NCBI GenBank assembly: GCA_963801855.1
Contig: CAWDGK010000002.1
Coordinates: 558,001-622,000, forward strand
Length of the DNA stretch: 64,000 bases
Source: JACDAN01 sp963801855
GTDB taxonomy: Bacteria; Actinomycetota; Thermoleophilia; Gaiellales; Gaiellaceae
Direction: 5' to 3'
The position numbers and the translations under genes are program-made. Shown piece after piece: positions 1-10,391 of this stretch (positions within the stretch are counted from its first letter, which is position 1; every line of letters starts with the position of its first letter). Under the pieces are notes generated by a model. That model was not told the origin of the DNA. It was given only the letters and a program-made list of their open reading frames with translations, and ran no database searches.

Positions 1-821
1 GGCTCCGTCGCGGTGTCGTCCAGCGTGCGGCTCCACGTGGTGCCGCCGTCGATCGACCGGTAGACGCCGCCTACGCACGATCTTCTCCACTTTCCCGCGC
101 GGATGGCTGCGGCGAGAATCGTCGTGCCGCGGATCCGAAGGTCCCCGATGGAGCAGGTGTCGAACGTCGCCCCACCGACCTTCGACCACGTCGCACCTCC
201 GTTGGTCGTCTTGAAGATGCCGCCCCCGAAGTACGCGCGCTCGTGGAACTTCCCCTCACCGGTTCCTGCGTAGACCGTGGACGGAGAAACGGGGTCGACG
301 GCGAGCGCGCCGATCGCCATACCGGCCTCCCCGGCACCGATTACACCGTCGAAGACCGGCGTCCAGGTGGTGCCGCCATCGACCGTTTTCCAGACGCCGC
401 CCTGAGCGCCGCCGAGGTAGGCGGTCGTGCCGTCGCCGACCGGTGCGAGGGCGGGGACGCGGCCGGCGCCCGGTGACGTCCCGAACGACCCGCGCCAACT
501 GCCCGTCAGCGGTGTCGGGCCGATCGACGCCCACGTCAGGTCCGGCACTTCGTCGCCGGTGTCTGCAGCGGCGAGAGACCTCAGCGTCCGCGCCTGTAGC
601 GCCGCGCTCCGAAGCGCGTATGGCGGTGTCTCCTCCGCCGGGTACGCGCGTCGGGCATAGAACCATTCGGCTCGAGCTCGCGCCTCGTCCGGCGCCTCGT
701 GAAAGGTCGGCGCGGAGACGGGTGCAGGCGCGTCGCGCTCGACGGCAAGCGCGACCGCGGCAACCGCGATCGCCGCCCCAAGGCCGGCCCAGCAGATTCT
801 GTAGATCGTGCGCCGCCGCAA
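1..821 (-). CDS. Secreted/anchored beta-propeller (sialidase/Ycf48/VPS10-like) protein, 3' end outside window
   Basis: A continuous minus-strand frame runs off the left edge, giving about 273 codons of the N-terminal part. The TTG start at 821 has GGAGGG about 11 nt upstream. The protein opens with basic residues and a hydrophobic stretch (IYRICWAGLGAAIAVAAVAL), so it is probably exported or membrane-anchored. Two repeats of the type GGVWKTVDGGTTWTPV and GGIFKTTNGGATWSKV, and a third at the edge (GGVYRSIDGGTTWSRT), are the BNR/Asp-box blades of sialidase, Ycf48 and sortilin-like propellers. Function is unknown; such folds act as extracellular hydrolases or binding scaffolds. No catalytic residues can be assigned from this fragment. 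Confidence 0.72.
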   Translation of the reverse strand, partial: MRRRTIYRICWAGLGAAIAVAAVALAVERDAPAPVSAPTFHEAPDEARARAEWFYARRAYPAEETPPYALRSAALQARTLRSLAAADTGDEVPDLTWASIGPTPLTGSWRGSFGTSPGAGRVPALAPVGDGTTAYLGGAQGGVWKTVDGGTTWTPVFDGVIGAGEAGMAIGALAVDPVSPSTVYAGTGEGKFHERAYFGGGIFKTTNGGATWSKVGGATFDTCSIGDLRIRGTTILAAAIRAGKWRRSCVGGVYRSIDGGTTWSRTLDDTATE

Positions 822-880
822 GCGCCCTTTTTCCCTCCAGACCCCGATGCCGGAGCCTAGCCCGGATCGAAGCTCGGGCC

Positions 881-900
881 AATAGGCCGAAAGGCCTATT
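881..900 (-). terminator. Hairpin terminator downstream of the dehydrogenase gene
   Basis: A perfect 8-bp inverted repeat (AATAGGCC/GGCCTATT) closes a four-base loop (GAAA on the plus strand). It lies 18 nt beyond the stop codon of the minus-strand dehydrogenase and before the TTG start of the next minus-strand gene. It has no long T run, so termination strength is uncertain. Confidence 0.5.
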
Positions 901-917
901 TCAAGCCACGGAGAGTC

Positions 918-1988
918 CTAGAGCGACGACCAGACGTCGAGCTTCTGCTTCGCCCGGCGGATGACCTCGTCCGTGAACTCGCTCGACCCGGCGTGGCCGC
1001 CGAGGTCCGCGGTCCGTGTTCCGTCGGCGACGGTCTCGAGGCACGCCTCCCGGATCGCCCGACCTGCCAGCTGCGCCGTCTCGCCGCCGTAGCCGAGCAG
1101 CGCTGCCGCGGCGAGGATCATCGCCATCGGGTTCGCCACATCCTTGCCCTCGAGCGACGGGGCGGTTCCGTGGGCAGCCTCGGCCATCACCACATCGGGC
1201 ACGTAGTCGTCGTCGAAGGCCACGAGCAGCGACTCGGCTCCCGCGATCGACCCGAACAGCGGTAGCACCAGGTCTGCGAGGACGTCGCCGTCCCGGTTCA
1301 GCGTCGGGATCACGAGCGGCGCGCCGCTCGACGTGATCAGGTAGGCGAAGGTGGCGTCGATCAACTGCGGGTCGTAGCCGATCTCCGGATGACGCTCGGC
1401 AGCTGCGTCCATCTCTTCCTTGAGCATCCCCTCGTAGACCGGGCTGACCGTGTACTTCGGCCCGCCGAAGACCTTGGCGCCCGTCTTCTCGGCGAGACGG
1501 AAGGCGAACTCGGCGACGGACCGGCAGATTTTCCGCTCGATTCGCTCGGTGCGGAAGGCCACTTCGTCCTCGCCTTCGCCCTCTCGCCACTCCTTTGCGC
1601 CGTATGCGTCGCCAACCGCCATCCGCACCACCGAGATCGGCGCGTGGACGCCGCCCAGCGGCACCACGCCGGGAATCCGCCGGCCGGTTCGAACGATGAC
1701 GCGGCCGCCGATCTCCTCCCGGAGGATCCGGTTCGGAGAGCCGACGTCGTCCTTGCCCTCCGGCGTGATCGTTGCCGCCTTCAGGCCCAGGCCATGCTTC
1801 TTCATCGCCGTCGCGGCCTCGTGGACGATGCCGTTCTCGGTCTCGCGTCGCTTCTCGAGCGAGAGGTCGAAGCGGGGCAGCTCGAGCTCGAACCCGATGA
1901 CATCCGGGGCCAGCACCCGAAGCGACTCCTCGAGCAGCTCCTGTCCGGTCTGGTCTCCCTCCAGCACCACGATCGTGTCGACGTCCAT
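918..1988 (-). CDS. Isocitrate/3-isopropylmalate dehydrogenase family protein (probably isocitrate dehydrogenase)
   Basis: The 356-aa product belongs to the metal-dependent beta-decarboxylating dehydrogenases, which oxidise isocitrate, isopropylmalate or related 2-hydroxy acids with NAD(P). Visible marks are the N-terminal nucleotide-fold start (VVLEGDQTGQELLEE), the substrate-loop region SPNRILREE, the central YDPQLIDATFAYLI, metal-ligand Asp in FDDDYVPDVVMAEAAHGTAP, and GKDVANPMAMILAAA. The last two resemble the AVHGSAPDIAGK/ANPTA block of the family. I start at ATG 1988 rather than upstream in-frame codons because it gives the family's normal N-terminus. It is divergent from the topoisomerase gene with 58 bp between starts. 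Substrate is not certain: the usual NVRP motif reads VIVRTGRRIPG here. Confidence 0.78.
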   Translation of the reverse strand: MDVDTIVVLEGDQTGQELLEESLRVLAPDVIGFELELPRFDLSLEKRRETENGIVHEAATAMKKHGLGLKAATITPEGKDDVGSPNRILREEIGGRVIVRTGRRIPGVVPLGGVHAPISVVRMAVGDAYGAKEWREGEGEDEVAFRTERIERKICRSVAEFAFRLAEKTGAKVFGGPKYTVSPVYEGMLKEEMDAAAERHPEIGYDPQLIDATFAYLITSSGAPLVIPTLNRDGDVLADLVLPLFGSIAGAESLLVAFDDDYVPDVVMAEAAHGTAPSLEGKDVANPMAMILAAAALLGYGGETAQLAGRAIREACLETVADGTRTADLGGHAGSSEFTDEVIRRAKQKLDVWSSL

Positions 1989-2046
1989 CGGGGCCGGATC
2001 GTATGCGGGATTCGGAAACGCGCGCGCCGGACAGACACATTGGACG

Positions 2047-3066
2047 ATGCCGAGGCGTGGAGGATGGCGAAGAGCCGGGGGACGCAAGCGTTTCCGCTAC
2101 GAGGACTCGCGCGGAAAGCGAATCGTCGATCCGGACAAGATCGAGCGAATCGAGGGCCTGCGGATCCCGCCGGCCTGGCGAGACGTCTGGATCTCGCCGC
2201 GCATGAACGCGAAGCTCCAGGCGACCGGCGTGGACGCCGCCGGACGCCGCCAGTACCTCTACCACCCCGACTATCGCGCGCAACAGGAGCAGGCGAAGTA
2301 CGACAAGCTCGTGCGCTTCGCCGACCACCTTCCGGAGCTCAGGCAGGCGATGGCCGAGGATCTCGACGGCGAGGAATTCACACGTGAGTGGACCTGCGCC
2401 CTGGCCGTGAGGCTGATCAACCTCGGGTGGTTCCGCGTCGGCTCCGAGCGTTATGCGAAGCAGTACAGAACCTTCGGGATCACCACGCTCACGAAACGCC
2501 ATGTCGTGGTGCGAGGGAGCCGGGTCACATTCCGCTATCGCGGAAAGCACAAGGTCCTGGTGCACACGGCGGTCGTGGACACCGAGCTCGCGACCGCGAT
2601 GAAGTCGCTACTCGCCCTGCCCGGCGGCCGAAGGCTCTTCCGCTTCAGCCAGGAGGAGGGCGGCTACGTCAACCTGAACGACCGCAAGCTCAACGAGTAC
2701 ATCCGGGAGCGCATGGGGGACGAGTTCACGGCGAAGGACTTCCGTACCTGGGGCGGGACGCTGGTCGCTGCGATCGCGTTCGCCGAGCGTGGCGTTCCGG
2801 AGACCGACACCGAGGCGAAGCGCGTCGTCGCCGCCGTGATGCGCACGGTCGGTGAGCGCCTCGGCAACACGCCCGCAGTCGCCCGGTCGTCGTACGTCAG
2901 TCCGGCTGTCGTCGAGCAGTACCTGGACGGACGAACGATCGACGACTTTCGTCCGCGGCATTTGCGCGTGGTCGGCGCGAAGGAAATCGGGCTCGACCTG
3001 GAAGAACGCGCGCTCCTCTCGCTCTTGCGTTCCTGGCGCATTCGCCAGTCGCGCGCGGCAGCCTAG
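2047..3066 (+). CDS. DNA topoisomerase IB (poxvirus/bacterial type)
   Basis: The 339-aa protein relaxes supercoils through a 3'-phosphotyrosyl intermediate. It has the N-terminal DNA-binding part (FRYEDSRGKRI, IPPAWRDVWISP, ATGVDAAGRRQYLYHP) and the catalytic core. Core motifs are RLINLGWFRVGSERY with the first catalytic Arg, the beta-hairpin Lys around FRYRGKHK, KDFRTWGGT, and the active-site Tyr in RSSYVSPAVVEQYL (the family usually has SYxHP). Length fits bacterial TopIB. The frame stays open far upstream, but homology begins at about the ATG at 2047, which also clears the divergent dehydrogenase. Confidence 0.9.
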   Translation: MPRRGGWRRAGGRKRFRYEDSRGKRIVDPDKIERIEGLRIPPAWRDVWISPRMNAKLQATGVDAAGRRQYLYHPDYRAQQEQAKYDKLVRFADHLPELRQAMAEDLDGEEFTREWTCALAVRLINLGWFRVGSERYAKQYRTFGITTLTKRHVVVRGSRVTFRYRGKHKVLVHTAVVDTELATAMKSLLALPGGRRLFRFSQEEGGYVNLNDRKLNEYIRERMGDEFTAKDFRTWGGTLVAAIAFAERGVPETDTEAKRVVAAVMRTVGERLGNTPAVARSSYVSPAVVEQYLDGRTIDDFRPRHLRVVGAKEIGLDLEERALLSLLRSWRIRQSRAAA

Positions 3067-3125
3067 ATTTCACGGCGCGACTTTCAGTAGGCTGCGCGAA
3101 TCCTGAAGGAAAAGGAGGCCACTCA

Positions 3126-3323
3126 ATGGCACGAAAAACAGTGCTCGTTTGTGACAACTGTGGTAAGGAAGTCGAAGAGGGCAAGGGTGCGACGTTGCGC
3201 CTGAGCTATAGCGATGCGCGCAAGGGCGCAAAGCAGGCCGATCTCTGCGACGACTGCTCGGCCAAGATGCCGGGCCGCGCGACCGCTCGTCGAGGTCGAC
3301 GGCCGAAGTCGGCAGCCGCTTAG
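3126..3323 (+). CDS. Small zinc-ribbon protein, 65 aa
   Basis: A 65-aa protein with two CxxC knuckles (CDNCGKEVEEG and LCDDCSAK), which should bind one zinc ion, and a basic Arg/Lys-rich tail (RATARRGRRPKSAAA). The Shine-Dalgarno AAGGAGG lies 8 nt before the ATG and is among the best in the window, and a strong terminator follows. This suggests an abundant, independently expressed protein. The basic tail makes nucleic-acid binding plausible but unproven. I do not recognise a named family. Confidence 0.8.
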   Translation: MARKTVLVCDNCGKEVEEGKGATLRLSYSDARKGAKQADLCDDCSAKMPGRATARRGRRPKSAAA

Positions 3324-3328
3324 CGAAC

Positions 3329-3353
3329 CGAGGGCGGGGGAGACCCGCCCTCG
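3329..3353 (+). terminator. Rho-independent-type terminator after the zinc-ribbon gene
   Basis: A perfect 10-bp GC-rich inverted repeat (CGAGGGCGGG/CCCGCCCTCG) with a 5-nt loop starts 6 nt after the stop codon and is followed by ACGTTTCTCC. It separates the zinc-ribbon gene from the repair operon. Confidence 0.75.
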
Positions 3354-3429
3354 ACGTTTCTCCCGCAGTTTCCGTCCGGCCCCCGAAACGGGAACCTGAG
3401 CCGTCAGAGGCCAGGTCTACGATAGGTCG

Positions 3430-6356
3430 ATGGGGTTGACGCTGCTCGCCGGGCCGGCGAACGCGGGCAAAGTGGAACTGCTGCTCGATCGTTACCTGGC
3501 CGAACTCGACCAGGATCCGGTTCTCATCGTGCCGAACCGCCCGGACGTCGACTGGGCGGAGCGCGAGCTGCTCGGACGGTCACCCGCTCTGCTCGGCGGA
3601 TGGATCACGACGTTCGACGGACTCTTCGATCGCATCGCCGCAGGTGATCCTGCGATCCGGCCGGTCGCGGCCGACGTCCAGCAGACCCTTGCGCTTCGGG
3701 CGGCCGTCGCGAAGACGGCCCTCAACGGCCTGGGGGAATCGGCGCGCTCCGCCGGCTTCGCGGACTCGCTGCGCGAGGCGATCGCCGAGGTGGAGGCCGG
3801 TCTCGTCGCACCCGAGGAGCTCGAAGGCCCACTCTCGCGGTTGTACGCCTCGTACCGCGAGGAGCTCGACCGGCTCGGGCTCTGGGACCGGCACCAGCTG
3901 CGAGCGGCGGCGGCGGAGCGGCTCGTCTCGGCCCTCGAGTCCTGGACCGGCCAACCGGTGTTCGCCTACGGATTCGAGGATCTGACCGAGACCGAATGGT
4001 CGCTGATCCGGGCCCTGGCCGGCCGCGCCGAGGTCACGGTCTCGTTGCCCTACGAGCCCGGCCGCCCCGCATTCGAATGGCTCGCGCAGACCTCGGAGGA
4101 GCTCGCTCGGCTGGCGGACGGTCAGCTCAGCGAGCTCGGCCCACGCTACGCCGAGGTGGCTCACCCGGCGCTCGCCCATCTCGAGCGCGGGCTCTTCGGC
4201 GACCCGGCCGAAGAGGCACCCCCGCTCGACGGGGCGATCCGGTTCTTCGAGGGAGCCGGCGCGCGCGGCGCGCTCGAGCTGGTCGGCGAGGAGATCCTGC
4301 GGCTGCTTCGCGACGGGACGACACCCGACCAGATCGGTGTCGTCGTCCCCTCGTACGAGCGGTGGCGGGCACCCCTCGAGACAGCGTTCTCGACGCTCGG
4401 CATCCCCTACGCGATCGACTCGCCGACGCGGGTCCCCCAGACGCCGTTCGGCCAGGCCCTCCTCGCCCTGCTCCGTTTCGCCTGGTCGGGCGCCGACCGT
4501 CCGGAGCTCTTCCGCCACCTGCGCTCGCCCTACTCGGGACTTCGGCGTGGCAGCGTGGACTTCGTCGAGGGGAGATTGCGCGGCCGCGCAATCTCGGGCG
4601 CCGAGCGAGTCGAGGAGGAGCTCGAGGCGCTCCGCGAGGCCCGCTTGCCGATGCTCGACTCCCTGCGGGCGGCCGACTCACCGGTCGAGGCGGTGCGGGA
4701 GCTCGCAGCGTCGATGATCCGAGCCGCATACGACCCCGAGCACCCACCGGTCGGCGCGTCCTCCAGAGACGACCTGCGCGCCTACGAAGGCTGCCGCCGG
4801 GTGCTGCACGACCTCGAGGGCTGGGAGCGGATCGCAGCGCCGGTCTCGCGCGAGGACGTCCTCTCCGCGCTCGAGCGAGCGCCAGTGCGGGAGCCGGGCG
4901 CCGAACGAGGCCGGCCGGGTGCCGGTGCTCGACCTCTCGCGTGCTCGAACGAGCCGCTTCGAGCACGTGTTCGTGCTCGGGCTCGAGGAGGGAACCCTGC
5001 CGCGGCGCGGCCATGCCACGCCTTTCCTCGACGACGTGGAGCGGCGGCGGGTGGGTGACCGGCTCCGGCGCGGCGACGCCGTCGCGCGCGACCGATATCT
5101 CTTCTACACGGCCTGCACGCGCCCGACCGAGCGGCTCTACCTGGTTCGCGAGGCCGCGTCTGACGAGGGAAGCCCGAAGGAGGCGAGTCCCTTCTGGGAA
5201 GAGGTCGTCGCGCTCTTCCCGCAGGAGGAGGTTGCGCGATCCACCTACCGCCGCCCGCTCTCGGCGCTCACCTGGGGGCTGGAGGCTGCGCCAACGGAGC
5301 GAGAGCGCCTCCGGGCCGTTGCGGGTCTCTGGGCCGACGAATCGCGGCGGGACGACGCCGACGGCCTCGCACGGGCCAACGGCTGGGGCCGGAAGCTCGA
5401 CCGCGCGCGCCGCGCCTTCACCCGAGAAACCAGGATCACCCATCCGCTGGCCCTGAGCGAGCTCGGCGGCCGCGCCGTTTTCAACGTCACGGAGCTCGAG
5501 CGGTTCGCCGACTGCTCGTCGGCCTGGTTCTTCGACCGGGTCATCGATCCGAAGACGATCGACCAGGAGGTCGACGCGAAGCTGCGCGGATCGATCGCGC
5601 ACTCGGCGCTCTTCCGGTTCTTCCGGGGTCTGCCGAAGGAGCTCGGAGTCGACCAGGTGGTGCCGGAGAAGGTCGAGGACGCCGTTCGCTTCATGCGCGA
5701 GTGCCTGGATCAGGCTCTGGCGGGCGTGCGGCTCGAGATGACCGAGTTGCAGCGGCGCGAGCTTCAGCAGACGCTCGCGCGCGATCTCGAGCGGCTCGTT
5801 CGAGCAGAGGCGGAGACCGAGCTGCCGCTCGCAGCCGCGGCAGTTCGAGGTCTCGTTCGGCTCCGAGCGCTCGGTTCCGGAGCTCCAGCGGGGCCTGGAG
5901 CTCGGCGACGGCGCCATTCTCTCGGGGAAGATCGACCGGATCGACGTCGACCCGTTCAGCGCCCGCGGGATCGTCCAGGACTACAAGTCCGGGAAGAGCG
6001 CTCCGTCCGCGCGCGACATCGACAAGGAGCTGCGGCTCCAGATCCCGCTCTACATGCTCGTGCTCCGCGACCTGGTCGGGATCGAGCCGATCGGCGGCGT
6101 CTACCGGCCGCTCGCGGGCGACCGCGGCCCGCGCGGGATCTTGCGGGCCGAGGCCAAGGACGATGCGCTGCCGGGCTTCGCGAAGGCCGATTACCTCGAC
6201 GAGGAGGCGTTCTGGGCGCAGGTCGAGGGCGCTCGGGAGACGGCGCGAGGCTTTGCCGGCCGGATCCGCGGAGGCGACGTCCACCACGACCCCAAGGGCG
6301 GGGAGTGCCCTGCCTGGTGCACCCTCTGGACGATGTGCCGGGTGAGGCGCGCGTGA
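3430..6356 (+). CDS. AddB-like helicase/PD-(D/E)XK nuclease subunit (two frameshifts)
   Basis: About 975 codons when read through shifts near 4890-4905 and 5835-5850. It is the inactive-helicase/nuclease partner of a RecBCD-like double-strand-break resection enzyme. The N-terminal P-loop (LLAGPANAGKVELLLDRY) is degenerate, with Val after the Lys. UvrD-C-like DLSRARTSRFEHVFVLGLEE follows the first shift. The C-terminal nuclease has the GKIDRIDVDP and QDYKSGK active-site motifs. It is flanked by one Cys in FADCSSAWFFDRV and three in CPAWCTLWTMC, the four-cysteine Fe-S arrangement of AddB-type nucleases. The stop overlaps the next gene's GTG (GTGA), so the two subunits are translationally coupled. 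The shifts are probably sequence errors, since both halves match one family. Confidence 0.8.
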
Positions 6357-9300
6357 CCTGGACGCCGAATCCCGAGCAGCAGGCCGCCGTCGACGCCAGG
6401 GGCCGCGTGTTCGTCTCCGCCGGCGCGGGGACCGGGAAGACCGCGGTGCTCGTCGAGCGCTTCGTCGAGGCGGTGTGCGACCGGGGGCTGGACGTCGAGT
6501 CGATCCTCGTCATCACCTACACGAAGCGGGCGGCAGGCGAGCTGCGGGCCAGGATCCGTGCAGAGCTGCGGCGGCGTGGGCGCGCCGATCTCGCGCGCAG
6601 CCTCGACGGCGCGTGGATCTCGACGATTCACGGCTTCTGCAACCGGCTGCTCAAGACCTATCCGTTCGAGGCCGGCCTCGACCCGCGCTTTCGCGAGCTC
6701 GACGGCGCGCAGGCGTCCGTCCTCTCGAGCGAGGCCTTCGACGAGACGCTCGACGCCTTCTGCGCACCTGACGACGAGGAACGTGCGCGGCTGCTGACGA
6801 CGTACGAGGCGCGCGGGCTCCGCAGGATGATCACGGGGATCTACGACACGCTGCGCTCGGCGGGCCGGCCGCTCGTCCTCGAGCTCGGCGAGCGTCCGCC
6901 GATGGCCGAGCGGCTGGAGGCCCTGCGCGAGGCCGCTCGCTGCCTCGTGGACGACGGGTCGGCGACCGACCTCCAGCGCGCGAGCGCCGCAGCGCTGATC
7001 GACGCCGTGTCCGGCGAGCCCAGGCCCGACGATCTCCTCGACCTCACCGCCCACCGGGCGCGCGGCGAGCGGAGCGCGTCGTACGAGGAGGCGAGGGTCT
7101 CTTTGGAGCAGGCGGCGCTCGACGAGCTCGCGATGCGCGACCGGGATCTCCTCCAGCAGCTCCTCGACGGCTTCGCGGAGGCCTACGCGGCCGCCAAGCG
7201 GCGCGAGTCGGCGCTCGACTTCGAGGATCTCCAGCTCGTCGCCCGCGATCTGCTCCGGGACAACTCGGAGCTTCGCGACAAGGAGGCACTGCGCTTCAAG
7301 GCGATCATGGTCGACGAGTTCCAGGACACGAATCGCCTCCAGTGCGAGCTCGTGGACCTGCTCGCCGACGGGCCCGGCGACCGGGACGTCTTCTTCGTCG
7401 GTGACGAGTTCCAGTCGATCTACGGGTTCCGCCACGCGGACGTCTCGGTGTTCCGAGAGCGGAGGGAGCAGTCGGGCGGCGGCTTGCCCCTCGTCCAGAA
7501 CTACCGCTCCCGGCCCGAGGTGCTGGAGGCCGTCAACTACCTCTTCCGCGGCGACTTCGGCGAGGGCTTCCAGCGGCTGACCGCTTCCGGCGAGTTCCCC
7601 GACCCCGTGTTCGGCCAGCCGGTCGAGCTCCTCGTCACCGACAAGTCGACCTACTCCGGAACCGGCGTGCACTGGCGCCGCGCGGAGGCGCGCCACGTCG
7701 CCCGGCGGGTGAGCCGAGCTGATCGAGGCCGGCGCCGCTACTGCGGGCGAGATCGTGCTCCTGTTCGCGGCCGGAACGGACGCCGAGTGGTACGAGCAGG
7801 AGCTCCGCGAGCTCGGGATCCCCACCTACCGCGCGACCGGCCGCGGCTACTTCGGCCAGCAGCAGGTCGTCGACCTCCTCATGTACCTGCGGCTCCTCCA
7901 GAACCGCTACGACGACCAGGCGCTCGTCTCCGTGCTCGCCTCGCCGTTCGTGGGGGTCTCGAACGACACGCTCTTCCTGCTCCGGCGGGCCGCAGGCCGG
8001 CGGCCGATCTTCACCGGGCTCGAGCGGTCGTGGCCCGAGCAGATCAGCGCCGAGGACGAGCGACTGCTTGCGGGCGTTCAAGCAGCGGTACGACAGGCTC
8101 GCAACCGCCTCGACGCGTCTGCCGCTCGAGCGCCTGTGCGAGGAGATCCTCGTTGCCCACGACTACGACCTCGCCGTGCTCGCACACTGGGACGGCCGGC
8201 GGCGCTACGCCAATCTCCGCAAGCTCGCCCGGCTCGCCCGCGCCTACGAGGAGCTGCGCGGCCGTGACATCGAGGGCTTCCTCCGCTTCATGCGCGACCA
8301 GGAGGCCGTCGGCGCCAAGGAGCTCGAGGCGGTCGCGGAGGAGGAGGGCGCCGACGCGGTCCGGCTGCTGACGATCCACAGCGCGAAGGGGCTCGAGTTC
8401 AAGGTCGTGATCGTCGCCGATGCCGGCCGCGACCGGCCGCCACCCGGACCGGACGAGCTGCTCGCGCTCTCGGACGGGCGCTTCGGCTTCCGGGTCGTCG
8501 ATCCGATCACGAGCAAGCGGCGCGGCGCGTTCGACTACGAGGAGGTTCGCCTCGCCCGGGAGCAGGCCGACCGAGCCGAGCGCCTCCGCCTCTACTACGT
8601 CGCCATGACGCGAGCGATCGACCGCCTGATCGTCTCCGGCGCAGTCGACCCGTCCAGCACGGCCGACGCGTCAACGCCTCTCGGCTGGGTTCTCGGGCGG
8701 CTGGAGGCGGAGAAGGAGCTGGAGGCCGCGGCCGAGGGCCCTGTCGAGCTGGAGCGGGAGAACGCCCGCCTACTGCTCCGCCTCGATCGCTTCGAGGTCG
8801 AGGCGGAGGAAGAGGCTTCCGCGGCCGAGCCGGAGATCGCCGGTGAGGAGGGGCAGCTCGAGCTCTTCGCGGCGAACGGGGCCGCAGCGCTTCCGCCGCC
8901 TGCGCCTCAGCTTCCGCCGCTCGCGGAGGTTCCGGCTCCGCCGCTCCATTCCGTGCGCTCGCTCTCGTACACCGCGCTCGCGCTCTTCGAACGCTGCTCG
9001 TACCGCTACTACGCCGAGCGCGTCGTCGGGCTGCGGTCGAGCGACGAGAGCGGGCGGGTGCCGGGCTCCAGTGGCCTGGCTGCGACCGAGATCGGCGATG
9101 CGGCACACCGGCTGCTCGAGCTCGTCGACCTTGCGGCCCCCGTCGCGCCCGATCTCGAGCTCGTGCGCTCGTGGTACCCGGCAGTCACGGACGAGGAGCT
9201 GGAGCGAATCTCCGCATTCGTCTCGACCTATTGCGAGTCGGACCTGGCTCGGCGGATCGCAGCGCTGCCCGGCGCCCAGGTCGAGCGGCCCTTTGCGTTC

Positions 9301-9732
9301 GAGCACGACGGCGTCCTGCTCCACGGCCGCCTGGACGTCCTTCACCGCGAGGGCGACCGCGCGCTCGTCCTCGACTACAAGACGAACGTCCTCGAGGGCG
9401 TTCCGCCCGAGGAGATCATCGAGGGGAGCTACGGGCTCCAGCGCCTGGTGTACGCCCTTGCCTGCTTCCGCGCGGGCGTGGAGCAGGTCGAGGTCGTCTA
9501 CCACTTCCTCGAGCGAGCGGATGCCGTCGTCTCGACGACGTTCGAGCGGTCTCAGCTGCCCGAGCTCGAGGCCGAGCTCTCGGAGGCGATCTCACGCATC
9601 AACGCCGGCGAGTTCGTTCCGACGCCGGGCGAGGTGTGCCACGGCTGTCCCGCGCTCGACCTCGTCTGCGCCGGCCCGCGGCTCCCGCAGGCGCGCGTGC
9701 AGATGGCGGCCGCGGTTCTGAGTGGCGCGTAG
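6353..9732 (+). CDS. AddA-like UvrD-family helicase/nuclease subunit (two frameshifts)
   Basis: About 1,126 codons after joining frames at about 7705-7715 and 8070. The ATP-dependent 3'-5' helicase motifs are present: Q-motif NPEQQAAV, Walker A SAGAGTGKTAVLVERF, motif Ia TYTKRAAGELRARI, motif II MVDEFQDTNRLQ, motif III FVGDEFQSIYGFRHA, motif IV QNYRSRPEVLEAV, motif V LLTIHSAKGLEF and motif VI LYYVAMTRAIDRL. The C-terminal RecB-type nuclease has GRLDVLH and LVLDYKTN. A C-x2-C-x6-C cluster near the end (CHGCPALDLVC) resembles the AdnAB/AddAB Fe-S family. It is coupled to the AddB-like gene by a 4-nt overlap and to nth by an 11-nt overlap. Role: end resection for recombinational repair. Confidence 0.85.
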
Positions 9733-10391
9733 CTACGTCCGTGAGGCGCGGCGCCGCGTCGGGCCGAAGCGCGCTCGCATCCGGCCGGTCATCGAGCGTC
9801 TCGCTGCGTCGAGCACGCCGACGCATCGATCGCGCTCCGGTTTCGCAACGACTCGAGCTGCTCGTCTCGGTGATGCTGTCGGCGCAGACGACCGACGTGA
9901 ACGTGAACCGGGTCACCGAGCGCCTGTTCGTGAAGTACCGGCGACCGGAGGACTACCTGGCCGTCCCGCCGGAGGAGCTCGAGCGCGACATCTTCGCGAC
10001 CGGGTTCTTCCGCCAGAAGGCCAAGTCGCTGCGCGGGACGATGCGCGTGCTTCTGGAGGAGTTCGACGGGCAGGTGCCCCGCCGCATCGAGGAGCTTCTT
10101 CGCCTCCCCGGCGTGGCGCGCAAGACGGCGAACGTCGTCGCCGCCGAGCTCGGCGAGCCCCAGGGCGTGGTCGTCGACACGCACGTCCGGCGTCTCTCTC
10201 AGCGACTTGCGTTCACGAAGCAGGAAGACCCGGTGAAGATCGAGCGCGATCTCCAGAGGCTCGTCCCGCGGGAGCACTGGGGTGTCTTTCCGCACCTGCT
10301 GATCTGGCACGGACGCCGGGTCTGCATCGCGCGCACACCGCTCTGCCACGCGTGCGTCGTGAACGACCTCTGCCCGGCTAGCCGGGTCTAG
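9722..10391 (+). CDS. nth: Endonuclease III (two frameshifts near the N-terminus)
   Basis: A DNA glycosylase/AP lyase for oxidised pyrimidines, about 222 codons. The core reads LVSVMLSAQTTDVNVNRVTE, then the helix-hairpin-helix LRLPGVARKTANVVAAEL containing the catalytic Lys. The catalytic Asp is in VVDTHVRRLSQRL, and a perfect C-x6-C-x2-C-x5-C 4Fe-4S loop ends the protein (CIARTPLCHACVVNDLC). The N-terminal 30 residues (from GTG 9722, VARSYVREARRRV) lie in another frame. The linking segment ADASIALRFRN lies in a third, implying shifts at about 9810 and 9850. It is the last gene of the repair operon, and its stop directly abuts the stop of convergent trxB. Confidence 0.88.

Noticed and set aside
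4127..5917. Long minus-strand open frame over the AddB-like gene
   Set aside because: High-GC shadow: Arg/Pro/Ala-rich composition, no motifs, antisense to a well-supported nuclease gene.
3430..10391. AdnAB naming for the helicase-nuclease pair
   Set aside because: The first subunit lacks a working helicase P-loop and looks AddB-like, so I use AddA/AddB-like without a gene symbol.
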